A stretch of 64,000 nucleotides of DNA from Maricaulis sp. (GTDB lineage Bacteria; Pseudomonadota; Alphaproteobacteria; Caulobacterales; Maricaulaceae): positions 91,005 to 155,004 of the forward strand of contig NZ_JASBRQ010000053.1 of the NCBI RefSeq assembly GCF_030149425.1. The letters run 5' to 3'. The notes beneath the pieces are model-generated. The model was not told the origin of the DNA, searched no databases, and worked only from the letters and a program-made list of their open reading frames with translations. Each line of letters opens with the position of its first letter. The first letter of the stretch is position 1. This document shows, piece by piece, positions 30,914-41,123 of this stretch. Position numbers and translations under genes: made by a program.

Positions 30914-32230
30914 ATGGGACGCGAGTTGGACGTCCTTGTGTATGGCGCGGCGGAGCGCGCCCGGGGGATTGTTGAACAATTGGACCGGCTGGCTTTTCGG
31001 GCCCGCGTGATCCGTGAGGACACGCCGCCGGCCCGCAAGTCCCGTTTCTATGCCGCTGAAATCATTTTTGCTCATGACGCTGACACCGTGACGCAGGCGC
31101 ACGCAGCCCTTGAGAGCTTTGCGCCGGGCCATCGCCCGGTGATCGTCGTTGGCCCCTCGGAGATTGCCGGACTTGCGGGTGTTGATGCCTGGATTCCCGA
31201 ACCGGCCCTGCCGGCCCAGATTGCCGCCCGCGCCCGCGCCCTCTTCCGTCTGTCGACGATGGAATTGGTGGCCCAGCGCCGCGCCCATGTAACAGCGCTT
31301 TACGGCGAGCGTCACACGGCAGCGGAACGGACCGAGAGCAAGTCCAGCGTCCTGTATGTCGGCGATGCCTCGCCGCGCTTCATGTCGCTGCAACACGCCA
31401 TGGACGAAACCGGCGCGGAAGTGGTCGCGGCCTTCTCCTCCTATTCAGCCTTCGACTATCTGCATGAACGCAGTTTCGATGCCGTTGTGCTCAATGCCAG
31501 TGGCAAGCGCGATACCGCTTTCACCATCAGTTCGGCCATGCGCCGCAATGCCCGGCTCTATCACACACCGGTCCTGCTGCTGTCCGATGATGATGATCTG
31601 GAAGCCGCCGAAGAGGCTTTTGCCCGTGGCGTCTCCGATATTCTGCCGCCGGATACGACGGATGATGAAATGCGCGACCGCGTGCTCGCCCTTGCTGCGG
31701 AGCGCCGTCGCCGCCGCCAGGCCAAGGCGGCGCTTGAAGCGTGCCGGGATCCGCGCACGCTGGACATTGAAACCGGCCTCTTCCATCCCGGCTTCCTGAC
31801 CTCGCACCTGCAGGACTTGCTGGTCGGCTTTGAGCGCGACGAGCTCGGCTTCTCGCTGCTGGTTCTGCGCACGGAAGTTCCCGAGGAGGCGCATCAGCCG
31901 GATCTCGCCTCGACGGAAAAGGCGCGCCGCCAGTTTGCCGCCATGCTTCGCCACCTGTTGCGCAGCGAAGATGCAGCAGCCCGGATCGACGAGGATCATT
32001 TCGTTGCAGTCTTGCCGCTGACCGAGGCCGAGGGTGTCGACTGCGTCGCGGCCCGCGTTTCGGCGATCGCCGAATGCACGGCATTTGAAAGCGAAGATCC
32101 GCTTCAGCCCTTCCGCCTGGCCGTTCGCGCAACCGGGATCACGCCGCGGCCGGGTGAGACCGCAGAAGCCATGCTGGAACGTGGCCTGCGTGCCCTGCAG
32201 CTTCGCCCGGTGCTGCGCGCCCAGGCCTGA
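30914..32230 (+). CDS. REC-REC-GGDEF architecture protein with degenerate GGDEF (DEDHF) and intact RxxD I-site; PopA-like
   Basis: Two receiver-like N-terminal regions; signature RSEDAAARIDEDHF at 31961-32002 aligns with RxxDxxxRxGGDEF. Confidence 0.78.
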   Translation: MGRELDVLVYGAAERARGIVEQLDRLAFRARVIREDTPPARKSRFYAAEIIFAHDADTVTQAHAALESFAPGHRPVIVVGPSEIAGLAGVDAWIPEPALPAQIAARARALFRLSTMELVAQRRAHVTALYGERHTAAERTESKSSVLYVGDASPRFMSLQHAMDETGAEVVAAFSSYSAFDYLHERSFDAVVLNASGKRDTAFTISSAMRRNARLYHTPVLLLSDDDDLEAAEEAFARGVSDILPPDTTDDEMRDRVLALAAERRRRRQAKAALEACRDPRTLDIETGLFHPGFLTSHLQDLLVGFERDELGFSLLVLRTEVPEEAHQPDLASTEKARRQFAAMLRHLLRSEDAAARIDEDHFVAVLPLTEAEGVDCVAARVSAIAECTAFESEDPLQPFRLAVRATGITPRPGETAEAMLERGLRALQLRPVLRAQA

Positions 32231-32239
32231 TCTGACGCC

Positions 32240-35200
32240 CTAGACCGTCTCGCTGTCCGCCTGTTTGGCCCGCATGGCGATATCCGCCAGCGGTGCCATA
32301 GCTTTTTCGATCGCCCGCAAACGATCTTCCGGCGCATCCCAGGCCGTTCGCAGAACCAGTTTGTGATCAGGCCGCGCCTTGAACAGACCGGCATTTTCGC
32401 GGATGTGCGCAATCAAGCCCGGCGGATCGATAAAGCGATCCTTGCGGAAATGGATGACTGCGCCCTTCGGTCCGGCATCGACCTTTTCGACCCCGGCCCG
32501 CTTGCACAAGGTCTTGACCGCGACCACGCGCATCAGGGTCTCCACCTCTTCCGGCAAAGGACCGAACCGGTCAATGAGTTCGGCCGCAAAGGCTTCGCGC
32601 TCGGTTTTGTTCTCAAGCGATGACAGGCGCCGGTAGAGCTGCAGGCGGATGTCGAGATCGGGGACATAATGATCCGGGATCAAGACTGCGCCGCCGGCAT
32701 TGATCTGCGGCGACCAGTCACCGTCCTCCTCCGCATCGCCGCCATCCCGCAGCGATGCCACCGCCTCCTCCAGCATGCTCTGGTAAAGTTCGACGCCGAC
32801 ATCCTTGATGTGGCCGGATTGTTCCTCACCGAGCAGATTGCCGCCGCCGCGCAGATCGAGGTCATGGCTGGCGAGGGTGAAACCGGCGCCCAGCGTGTCC
32901 AGGGAATGCAGCACTTTGAGGCGTTTCTCGGCTCCCTCGGTGATCTTCTGCCGCGCTGGCGTAGCGAGATAGGCGTAGGCGCGGGTTTTTGACCGCCCCA
33001 CCCGACCGCGAAGCTGGTAAAGCTGCGACAGGCCAAACCGGTCTGCACGATGTACCACCAGCGTGTTGGCGGTCGGGATATCGATCCCGCTCTCGACGAT
33101 CGTGGTCGATAGCAGCACATCATAACGCCCCTCATAAAAGGCGGTCATGATGTCTTCCAGGGTCGAGGGCGGCATCTGGCCGTGGGCGATGACGAAATTC
33201 ACTTCCGGCACGCTCTCGCGCAGGAAGCTTGCGATCTCTTCCAGATCGGCAATCCGCGGCACCACGAAGAAGGCCTGGCCGCCGCGATACTTCTCACGCA
33301 GCAAAGCCTCGCGAATGGTCACCGCATCGAACGGCGTCACATAGGTGCGCACGGCGAGACGGTCGACCGGCGGGGTGGCGATGATCGAGAGATCGCGGAT
33401 ACCCGTGAGCGCCAGCTGCAAGGTGCGCGGGATCGGAGTCGCGGTCAGGGTCAGGACATGGACATTGGCCCGTAGCGCCTTGAGCACTTCCTTGTGTTTG
33501 ACGCCGAAATTCTGTTCCTCGTCGACGACGAGGAGCCCCAGATCCTTGAACTTGATCGATTTGGCGAGCAGGGCGTGGGTACCGATAATGATATCGACTT
33601 GCCCCTCGGCCAGCTCCGCCTTGGTCTCCTTGGCCTCCTTGCTGCCAACCAGACGCGAGAGCTGACGCACCTTGACCGGCCAGCCGCGGAACCGGTCGGA
33701 AAAGGTCTTGAAATGCTGGCGTGCCAACAAGGTCGTCGGCGCAATGACAGCCACCTGCTGACCGGACATCGCGGTGACAAAAGCCGCGCGCAGCGCCACC
33801 TCGGTTTTCCCGAAACCGACATCACCGCAGATGAGGCGATCCATCGGCCGTCCCTTGGCCAAGTCGCCCATGACGTCTTCCAGCGCGTTGAGCTGGTCAT
33901 CGGTCTCTGCATAGGGAAAGGCCGAACAGAATTCGTCATAGAGCCCGCTCGCGGACTCGATCGAGGGCGCACTGCGCGAAAGACGCTGGGCGGCAATCTT
34001 GATCAGCTCATCCGCCATGTCGCGCAGGCGTTTCTTGGCCTTGGCCTTGCGCGCCTGCCAGGCGCCGCTGCCGAGCTTGTCGAGCTGGGCGGTCTCATTG
34101 TCAGAGCCATAGCGCGAGAGCAGTTCGATATTCTCGACCGGCAGGAAGAGTTTGGACCCGCCGGAATACTCCAGCTCGATACAGTCATGCGGTGCGTCCT
34201 GCACGGGCAGGGTTTTCAGCCCCAGGAAGCGCGCCAGCCCGTGATCGGCATGAACGACCAGATCGCCGGGCGTTAGCGCCCCGGCCTCGACAATGACATC
34301 GGCACTCTTGCGGCGCTTGCGCGGCCGTGCCAGCCGGTCACCGAGGATATCCTGTTCGGACAGGACGGCGAGTTCCTCGGTCTCAAAGCCGCGCTCCAGC
34401 GGCAACACCGCCCGGCTGACCGCTTTGTCGCCATGGGTCGAGATATCGTACCAGCGATCGGCCAGAGCGATATTCTTGACGCCATGATCTCCGAGGACAC
34501 TGGCCATCCGCTCCGATGCGCCGAGGCTCCAGGCAGCCAGCACAACCCGTTTGCCATCTGCCCTGAGAAGATTGATATGGCTGGCCACCGCATCGAACAC
34601 ATTGGTGTTCTCAGCCGTCCGCTCGGCTGCAAAAACCCGCCCCTGCTTGCCGCCGACATCAACCGTATTCTCACCCGGTTCGCTGAAGGGCGAGAAATGC
34701 CGCACGGTCCGGCCGTCCAGCACCGCGTCCCAATCGGCTTCGGCGAAATACAGCGCCGAGGGGTCAAGTGCCCGGTAGGCCGGAGCAGACAAGGCATTGT
34801 CATGAGTTTGCCCGGCTGCGATCTGACGCGCTTCGAAATAGTCCGCGACCTGGCTCAAACGCTCGTCAAAGGCCTCTCGCGCCAAGGGGTCGACGGCGAT
34901 CAGGGCATCATCCGGGAGATAATCGAAAACGCTGGCAGTCTGCGTGTAAAACAGCGGCAACCAGTGCTCGACCCCGGCGGGACGCGCGCCGGCGCTCACC
35001 GCCTCATACACCGGGTCGCCATGCTGCACCGCCCCGAAGGTTTTGACGAAGCCGCCGCGAAACAGCGAAATGCTTTTCTCGTCCAGCAGAACCTCGCTCA
35101 CCGGCGTCAGGACCAGTTCGGTCATTTGCCGCGTTGAGCGCTGGGTCTCCGGATCGAAGGCGCGGATTGATTCGAGCGTGTCGCCGAAGAAGTCGAGGCG

Positions 35201-35743
35201 CACGGGCTCTTCATTACCCGGCGGGAAAACGTCAATGACACCGCCGCGTACAGCATAGTCGCCCGGTTCCATCACCGTGGTCGCACGGGCATAGCCGTTC
35301 GCCGCGAAATGCGCCTTCAGGGCTTCGGTGTCGACCTGATTGCCGGGCCGGATGCGCTGGCCAGCACCGCGCATAATCTCGACCGGGGCACAGCGTTGGG
35401 TGACCGCATTGACGGTGGTAACGACAAACCGCGTGGCATCACCGGAATAATTGGCGATTTCAGCAAGCGTCGCGGCGCGCCGTGCTGCGACCCTGGGAGA
35501 CGGGGAAATCCGGTCATAGGGCTGACAGTCCCAGGCCGGTAGCCGCAGCACGTCAATTTCCGGAGCAAAAAACTCAAGCGCGGCTGCAAAAGCTGCAGCA
35601 CGGGAATCATCGCGGGCAATGAAAACGTTGAGACCGCCGCGAAGCTTTGCACTGTCGGCAAAGACAAGCGCATCGAGGCCTTCCGGAACGCCGCAGACCC
35701 GCGCCTGTCCCTTGGCGCGGGCGATCATGTCCAAATCCGTCAT
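32240..35743 (-). CDS. mfd: Transcription-repair coupling factor
   Basis: 1167 aa; GDLVVHADHGLARFLGLKTL, LICGDVGFGKTEVALRAAF, VVDEEQNFGVKHKE, LTATPIPRTLQLAL. Confidence 0.97.
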   Translation of the reverse strand: MTDLDMIARAKGQARVCGVPEGLDALVFADSAKLRGGLNVFIARDDSRAAAFAAALEFFAPEIDVLRLPAWDCQPYDRISPSPRVAARRAATLAEIANYSGDATRFVVTTVNAVTQRCAPVEIMRGAGQRIRPGNQVDTEALKAHFAANGYARATTVMEPGDYAVRGGVIDVFPPGNEEPVRLDFFGDTLESIRAFDPETQRSTRQMTELVLTPVSEVLLDEKSISLFRGGFVKTFGAVQHGDPVYEAVSAGARPAGVEHWLPLFYTQTASVFDYLPDDALIAVDPLAREAFDERLSQVADYFEARQIAAGQTHDNALSAPAYRALDPSALYFAEADWDAVLDGRTVRHFSPFSEPGENTVDVGGKQGRVFAAERTAENTNVFDAVASHINLLRADGKRVVLAAWSLGASERMASVLGDHGVKNIALADRWYDISTHGDKAVSRAVLPLERGFETEELAVLSEQDILGDRLARPRKRRKSADVIVEAGALTPGDLVVHADHGLARFLGLKTLPVQDAPHDCIELEYSGGSKLFLPVENIELLSRYGSDNETAQLDKLGSGAWQARKAKAKKRLRDMADELIKIAAQRLSRSAPSIESASGLYDEFCSAFPYAETDDQLNALEDVMGDLAKGRPMDRLICGDVGFGKTEVALRAAFVTAMSGQQVAVIAPTTLLARQHFKTFSDRFRGWPVKVRQLSRLVGSKEAKETKAELAEGQVDIIIGTHALLAKSIKFKDLGLLVVDEEQNFGVKHKEVLKALRANVHVLTLTATPIPRTLQLALTGIRDLSIIATPPVDRLAVRTYVTPFDAVTIREALLREKYRGGQAFFVVPRIADLEEIASFLRESVPEVNFVIAHGQMPPSTLEDIMTAFYEGRYDVLLSTTIVESGIDIPTANTLVVHRADRFGLSQLYQLRGRVGRSKTRAYAYLATPARQKITEGAEKRLKVLHSLDTLGAGFTLASHDLDLRGGGNLLGEEQSGHIKDVGVELYQSMLEEAVASLRDGGDAEEDGDWSPQINAGGAVLIPDHYVPDLDIRLQLYRRLSSLENKTEREAFAAELIDRFGPLPEEVETLMRVVAVKTLCKRAGVEKVDAGPKGAVIHFRKDRFIDPPGLIAHIRENAGLFKARPDHKLVLRTAWDAPEDRLRAIEKAMAPLADIAMRAKQADSETV

Positions 35744-35765
35744 GTCTTTTTTCTAGCTGAACAGC

Positions 35766-36059
35766 TTACTGTCTCGGACCATCGCCATACTCGGCGTCCT
35801 CGTCGACCCGGAAACGTTTAAGCGCCTGCATGACATCGCCGTCAAACTGCGCCGGCGTCGCTTCCCGGCCGATGATCCATGCATACAGATCCGCATCGGT
35901 CTGGTCGAGCAGGTGCTCGAATTCGACAACCGCCTCATCGGACATGGCGTCCAGATTCTGATCGGCAAATCGACCCAGGATGAGATCGGCCTCTTTGAAA
36001 CCCCGGCGCCAGGCACGGATCCGCAGTTTCTTGCGCTTGTGTTCGATCGTTTCACTCAT
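35766..36059 (-). CDS. sdhE: Succinate dehydrogenase assembly factor SdhE family
   Basis: RIRAWRRGFKEADLILGRFAD ... DADLYAWIIGRE. Confidence 0.88.
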   Translation of the reverse strand: MSETIEHKRKKLRIRAWRRGFKEADLILGRFADQNLDAMSDEAVVEFEHLLDQTDADLYAWIIGREATPAQFDGDVMQALKRFRVDEDAEYGDGPRQ

Positions 36060-36134
36060 GCCAGCGATATAGTCCCGCTTCCGGGCCGCGTCGAGCACTG
36101 GCGCAGCGCGTTTCGCACGATAAAGTGCACGCCG

Positions 36135-38219
36135 ATGCGACCGGAAATCCTCTTCCCCCTGTTTCAGGACGTCACTGCCCTGCCCGGCATTGGCCCGCGG
36201 CTGGCTGCGCTCTTGGCCAAGCTCACCGGGCCGCGGGTGAAGGATGTGTTATGGCTCAAGCCAACCGGGCTGGTTGACCGTCGCCAAAAGGTCTCGATCA
36301 CGGATGCACCCGAGGGGCAGATTGTGACGATCGAAGCGCAGGTCGAGGAACATTTCCCGGCCCGCCGCAAGGGCCAGCCCTACAAGGTCCGGCTTTATGA
36401 TCCGACCGGTTTTCTTCACCTGATCTATTTCCATCCGCGCGGGGATTATCTCAGCAAGCTTCTCCCCGTAGGCCAGACGCGTATCGTCTCCGGCAAGGCC
36501 GAACGCTTCGGATCGGAGATCCAGATTGTGCATCCCGATCTGGTAATGACGCAGGAGGAGGCTGCGGGCACATCTTTACTGGAGCCCGTCTACCCGCTCA
36601 CCGCCGGTCTGACCGGCAAGACCGCCCGCAAAGCCATCGCCGGGGCCTTGGGACTTCTGCCGGACCTGCCAGAATGGATTGATACCGACCTGAAGGCGGA
36701 ACGGGCCTGGCCTGCATTCAAAGAGTCGTTGGAAGCCCTTCACAATCCGGATGGTGCGAGCGAGCTGGAACCGGAGTTTCCGGCCCGGCAACGCCTGGCC
36801 TTTGACGAGCTGCTCGCCCGTCAGCTGGCGCTTCAGCTGGTCCGGGCCCGTCGCAAACGCCAGTCCGGCCGGGCACTGCAGGGCAAGGGCAACAAGGTCG
36901 CTGCTCTGCTCAAACATGCCCCGTTCCAGCCGACCGGAGCCCAGCAACGCGCGTTTGCCGAGATCGAGGCGGATATGGCGCTGCCTGAGCGGATGACCCG
37001 ACTGCTGCACGGGGATGTTGGCGCAGGCAAAACCTTTGTCGCCGCCCTGGCTGCGGCGCGGGCCAGCGAAGCGGGAACCCAGACCGCGCTCATGGCGCCG
37101 ACGGAAATCCTCGCACGCCAGCATGCCAAGACGCTCAAATCCCTGCTCGAACCCGCCGGTCTCAATGTCATCGCCCTGACCGGCCGGGACAAGGGCAAGG
37201 CCCGCGCGCAATTGCTTGAACAGATGGCAGCCGGCGATGTTGAAGTTGTTTGCGGCACCCACGCGCTGTTCCAAGAGGGGGTGGAGTTTTCCGATCTCGG
37301 TCTGGTGATCATTGATGAGCAGCACAGGTTTGGTGTCTCGGACCGGCTGCGCCTGACGGCAAAGGGCTATCGGCCCGATACGCTGGTGATGACGGCGACA
37401 CCGATCCCACGCACACTTTCCCTCGCCGTCTACGGCGATCTGGATGTCTCGCGTCTTGATGAAAAACCGGCCGGACGCATCCCGCCGACGACACGGCTGA
37501 TCTCCATGGACCGGGTCGATGATGTCATTGACGGTTTGCGGCGCGCCCTGGCCAAGGGTGAGCGGGTCTACTGGGTTTGTCCGCTTGTGGAAGAGAGCGA
37601 GCACTCCGAACTCACCGCTGCGGAAGATCGCTGGCGCTATCTGCGCGCGGCGCTGGGGGATGAGGGTATCGGGCTCTTGCACGGCCGCATGAAGCCCGCT
37701 GAGAAAGAGGCGATCGCCAACGCCTTCAGGGGCGGTGACATCAAGGTCCTTGTGGCCACGACGGTGATCGAAGTCGGCGTCGATGCCCCGGATGCCACGA
37801 TCATGATCATCGAGCACGCCGAACGCTTCGGCCTGGCCCAGCTGCACCAGTTGCGCGGGCGTGTCGGTCGTGGCGACAAGCCGTCCTCATGCCTCCTGCT
37901 CTACAAGCCCCCGCTCGGCGAAACCGCACAGGCCCGGCTGGAAATGCTGCGCGAGAGCGATGACGGTTTTCGTATTGCCGAAGAAGACTGGCGTCTGCGT
38001 GGCGCCGGCGACCCGCTGGGCCTGCGCCAGAGCGGATTGCCCGACTTCAAACTGGCCGACATCGAGGCTCATGCCGATCTGATCGAGCTCGCCAATGACT
38101 GGGCCAAGCTGATCGTCGCGCGCGATCCGGAACTGACCGGGGATACGGGCGATGCCCTGCGCCACCTGCTTTACCTGTTCGATCAGGACCAGGGCATCCG
38201 GTTGCTGAAATCCGGCTAG
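36135..38219 (+). CDS. recG: ATP-dependent DNA helicase RecG
   Basis: LLHGDVGAGKTFVAALAAARA, IIDEQHRFGVSDR, MTATPIPRTLSLAVYGDLDVS. Confidence 0.96.
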   Translation: MRPEILFPLFQDVTALPGIGPRLAALLAKLTGPRVKDVLWLKPTGLVDRRQKVSITDAPEGQIVTIEAQVEEHFPARRKGQPYKVRLYDPTGFLHLIYFHPRGDYLSKLLPVGQTRIVSGKAERFGSEIQIVHPDLVMTQEEAAGTSLLEPVYPLTAGLTGKTARKAIAGALGLLPDLPEWIDTDLKAERAWPAFKESLEALHNPDGASELEPEFPARQRLAFDELLARQLALQLVRARRKRQSGRALQGKGNKVAALLKHAPFQPTGAQQRAFAEIEADMALPERMTRLLHGDVGAGKTFVAALAAARASEAGTQTALMAPTEILARQHAKTLKSLLEPAGLNVIALTGRDKGKARAQLLEQMAAGDVEVVCGTHALFQEGVEFSDLGLVIIDEQHRFGVSDRLRLTAKGYRPDTLVMTATPIPRTLSLAVYGDLDVSRLDEKPAGRIPPTTRLISMDRVDDVIDGLRRALAKGERVYWVCPLVEESEHSELTAAEDRWRYLRAALGDEGIGLLHGRMKPAEKEAIANAFRGGDIKVLVATTVIEVGVDAPDATIMIIEHAERFGLAQLHQLRGRVGRGDKPSSCLLLYKPPLGETAQARLEMLRESDDGFRIAEEDWRLRGAGDPLGLRQSGLPDFKLADIEAHADLIELANDWAKLIVARDPELTGDTGDALRHLLYLFDQDQGIRLLKSG

Positions 38220-38875
38220 GCCTGTTTCACCTCGTCCGGCAGCGCGTCCTTCACCTCTTGCGGCAGCTTGTCCGGCGTCACCATGCCGAAGGAAATGATC
38301 AGCTTGGCGGCTTCCTCGACCGACATGTTGATCGGGATGGTGTTGGAACGCGGCGTATAAAGCAGAAAGCCCGAGGTTGGATTGGGCGTTGTCGGCACGA
38401 AAAGGCCAATGACATCGTCTGAAATATTCTCCCGCAGCGTGTCATTGCCCTCCGCAGACACAAAGGCGACGACGTAAAGCCCCTTCATCGGATACTCGAT
38501 CAGCACGACTTCCTTGAAGGAGTTCTGCTTGCCGTTGAAGACGGTCTCGACGATCTGTTTCACCGCGCCATAGACATTGCGCACGAGCGGCACGCTGGCG
38601 AGAACCCGCTCGCCCATGCCGATCAGCGAGCGGCCAAAGAAATTCGCCGCCAGTGCACCAAGCACGGTAAGCAGGAAAACCGCGATCACCACACCGAGGC
38701 CGGGAATGGTGAAATCACCCGGCAGATAGGTCTCCGGGTTATAGCGCGCCGGTATGATCGGCTTCACCACCCGATCAACAAAGCCGACAAAGCTGATGAT
38801 CAGGAATATCGTCACACCCAGCGGCGTGGCGATGATAATCCCGGTAAGAAAGCTATTTCGTAGCCAGCGCAGCAT
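38216..38875 (-). CDS. DUF502 domain-containing membrane protein
   Basis: FLTGIIIATPLGVTIFLIISFVGFVDRVVKPIIPARYNPETYLPGDFTIPGLGVVIAVFLLTVLGALAANFFGR. Confidence 0.88.
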   Translation of the reverse strand: MLRWLRNSFLTGIIIATPLGVTIFLIISFVGFVDRVVKPIIPARYNPETYLPGDFTIPGLGVVIAVFLLTVLGALAANFFGRSLIGMGERVLASVPLVRNVYGAVKQIVETVFNGKQNSFKEVVLIEYPMKGLYVVAFVSAEGNDTLRENISDDVIGLFVPTTPNPTSGFLLYTPRSNTIPINMSVEEAAKLIISFGMVTPDKLPQEVKDALPDEVKQA

Positions 38876-39018
38876 CTATTCCGTTCCAAACCCCGCGGAC
38901 ATCCGCAAACCGCCCCTCAGCAGCGCGGCAACCATAAGCGAAGCCTTCAGCGCCGCCAATCGGTTGCGCTTGGATAATTCGCCAGCAATCATGCGCCGAC
39001 TCGCCCGAGGAAACAGTT

Positions 39019-40161
39019 TTGAACACGATCCGTATCGCCTGGTGGATTATTGCTGCAAGCGTCGGTGGCTTTCTCGCCCTCGCCGCCCTGTCCGGCTGGT
39101 TCCTGCGCGACCAGATCTATCAGACTTTCCAGGACCCTGGCGAACCTTTCCAGACCTATGAGCCGCCTGAGGGGGCGGACTATGCCAGCGCCGAGGCCTG
39201 GTATCTTCAGGGCCGCTTTTCCGATGATCTGGAAACCGCGGTCTTTTTCGTTCACCCGACGACCTATTCGGGCGGGGCCAATTGGAATGCGGAACTGGAC
39301 AAGACCAGTTCCAACCAGGCCGTCGAGCGTGTGATCCTGCCCAATTACGCCGCGCCATTTTCCAGCGCCGGGCCGCTCTTTGTGCCGCGATACCGCCAGG
39401 CGGCGCTTTATACCTTCATGAATAATCGCGAGGACGGCGTTCTGGCACGGGAGTTTGCCTATCAGGACGTCTTGCGGGCGTTTGATCAATTCCTCGCCGA
39501 TATCGGGCCGTCGCGGCCGATCCTGTTGTCCGGCTATGGCCAGGGTGGTCTGCATGTCCTGCGATTACTGATCGACCGCTTTGCTGAGGATCCGGTGATG
39601 CAGGCCCGGCTGGTCACCGCCTATATCATCGAACACCCGGTCCCGCTCGACCTGCTCAATACGTCCCTGGAGGGCATACCCGCGTGCGAAACCCCGGAAG
39701 ATGTGCGCTGCATCTATGCGTTCATGCAGGTGCTGCCGAGCGAAGAACGGCGCATCCGTATTCTCACCGAGCGGACGATGAGCTGGACCCCGGACGGGAC
39801 GCTGAACTTCGTCAATGAGCGCCGCCTGCTCTGCACCAACCCGCTGCTCGCAGCGCCGTCGAACCAGTATGCCTCGGCGCAAATGCACCAGGGCGGGGTC
39901 GCGGCGGTCAATCTGTCGATGGACACCAATCCGGCCCCGATACCGCGCCAAACCGGGGCCCAATGCGCTGACGGCGTGCTGTTTACCGAGCGCCCCCGCT
40001 CAGCCCTTCTGCGCCGCCCGAGCCGGATCGCGGAGGAATTCCGCGAGCCGCCTTACAATCTGTTTTACGAGGACATCCGCCTAGACGCCGCGCGCCGCAG
40101 CCTGATCCTTGGAACCATATTGCAGGAAGAGCGTCGTTGGCGGATGCTCGACCCGCAATAA
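39019..40161 (+). CDS. DUF3089 domain-containing protein (alpha/beta-hydrolase-like)
   Basis: N-terminal TM; VFFVHPTTYSGGANWNAELD; PRYRQAALYTF; LSGYGQGGLHVLRLL. Confidence 0.82.
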   Translation: MNTIRIAWWIIAASVGGFLALAALSGWFLRDQIYQTFQDPGEPFQTYEPPEGADYASAEAWYLQGRFSDDLETAVFFVHPTTYSGGANWNAELDKTSSNQAVERVILPNYAAPFSSAGPLFVPRYRQAALYTFMNNREDGVLAREFAYQDVLRAFDQFLADIGPSRPILLSGYGQGGLHVLRLLIDRFAEDPVMQARLVTAYIIEHPVPLDLLNTSLEGIPACETPEDVRCIYAFMQVLPSEERRIRILTERTMSWTPDGTLNFVNERRLLCTNPLLAAPSNQYASAQMHQGGVAAVNLSMDTNPAPIPRQTGAQCADGVLFTERPRSALLRRPSRIAEEFREPPYNLFYEDIRLDAARRSLILGTILQEERRWRMLDPQ

Positions 40162-40166
40162 GCCGA

Positions 40167-41036
40167 TCAGCTCCAGCCCTTGGCCAGCTGGTCGAAGCGC
40201 AGAAGGTCGGCGACCAGCGCCTCAAACTGATCGAGCGGCACCATGTTGGGGCCATCCGAGGGCGCATTATCCGGATCCGGGTGGGTTTCCATGAACACGG
40301 CTCCGACCCCGATGGACACCGCCGCACGCGCCAAGGGCGGAACGAACTCGCGTTGGCCACCCGACGTGGTCCCCTGCCCGCCCGGTTGCTGGACCGAATG
40401 GGTGGCGTCGAACACCACGGGCGCACCGAAACCGGCCATGATCGGCAGGGACCGCATGTCGGTCACCAGCGTATTATAGCCAAAGCTGGCCCCGCGCTCG
40501 CAAGCCATCGCGTTGGGATTACCCGCGCCGGCGATCTTGCCGAGAACGTTTTTCATATCCCAGGGCGCCAGGAACTGGCCCTTTTTCACATTGATCACCT
40601 TGCCGGTCTTAGCCGCGGCGATCAGCAAATCGGTCTGGCGGCACAGGAATGCCGGGATTTGCAGCACATCGACCGCTTGGGCAGCCATGGCGCACTGCTC
40701 TGCGGTATGCACATCGGTGAGAACCGGAAGCCCCGTCGTCTCACGGATTTCCGCGAATATCGGCAAGGCAGCCTCAAGCCCGACGCCGCGTTGGCTGGAC
40801 AGGCTGGTTCTATTTGCCTTGTCGAAGGAAGTCTTATAAATCAATCCAATATCAAGGCGATCCGCGATCTCCTTGAGTTGGGCAGATACCTCAAGACCAT
40901 GCTCGCGGCTTTCCAGCTGGCACGGTCCGGCAATCATAACCAGTTTCCGGTCATTGCCGATTTCGATCGGATCTTGACCCGGGCGGGGAACGGAAATCAC
41001 GGCATTCAGCTCAGTCACGGCCAACTCCTTGAGCAA
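40167..41036 (-). CDS. kdsA: 3-deoxy-8-phosphooctulonate synthase
   Basis: [66 protein letters not shown]. Confidence 0.96.
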   Translation of the reverse strand: MLKELAVTELNAVISVPRPGQDPIEIGNDRKLVMIAGPCQLESREHGLEVSAQLKEIADRLDIGLIYKTSFDKANRTSLSSQRGVGLEAALPIFAEIRETTGLPVLTDVHTAEQCAMAAQAVDVLQIPAFLCRQTDLLIAAAKTGKVINVKKGQFLAPWDMKNVLGKIAGAGNPNAMACERGASFGYNTLVTDMRSLPIMAGFGAPVVFDATHSVQQPGGQGTTSGGQREFVPPLARAAVSIGVGAVFMETHPDPDNAPSDGPNMVPLDQFEALVADLLRFDQLAKGWS

Positions 41037-41123
41037 ATCTCTGGCTTCGCTGTCATCAAATCTGATCTGGACGCATAGCGATATCGTAGACGAATTGAGT
41101 TCTTATTGACGTACAATCAAGCC

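Noticed and set aside
36576-37847. 423-aa minus-strand ORF
   Set aside because: Antisense to recG; no domain.
32240-38219. mfd-sdhE-recG clustering as a novel repair island
   Set aside because: This is a commonly seen conserved neighbourhood in alphaproteobacteria; ordinary.
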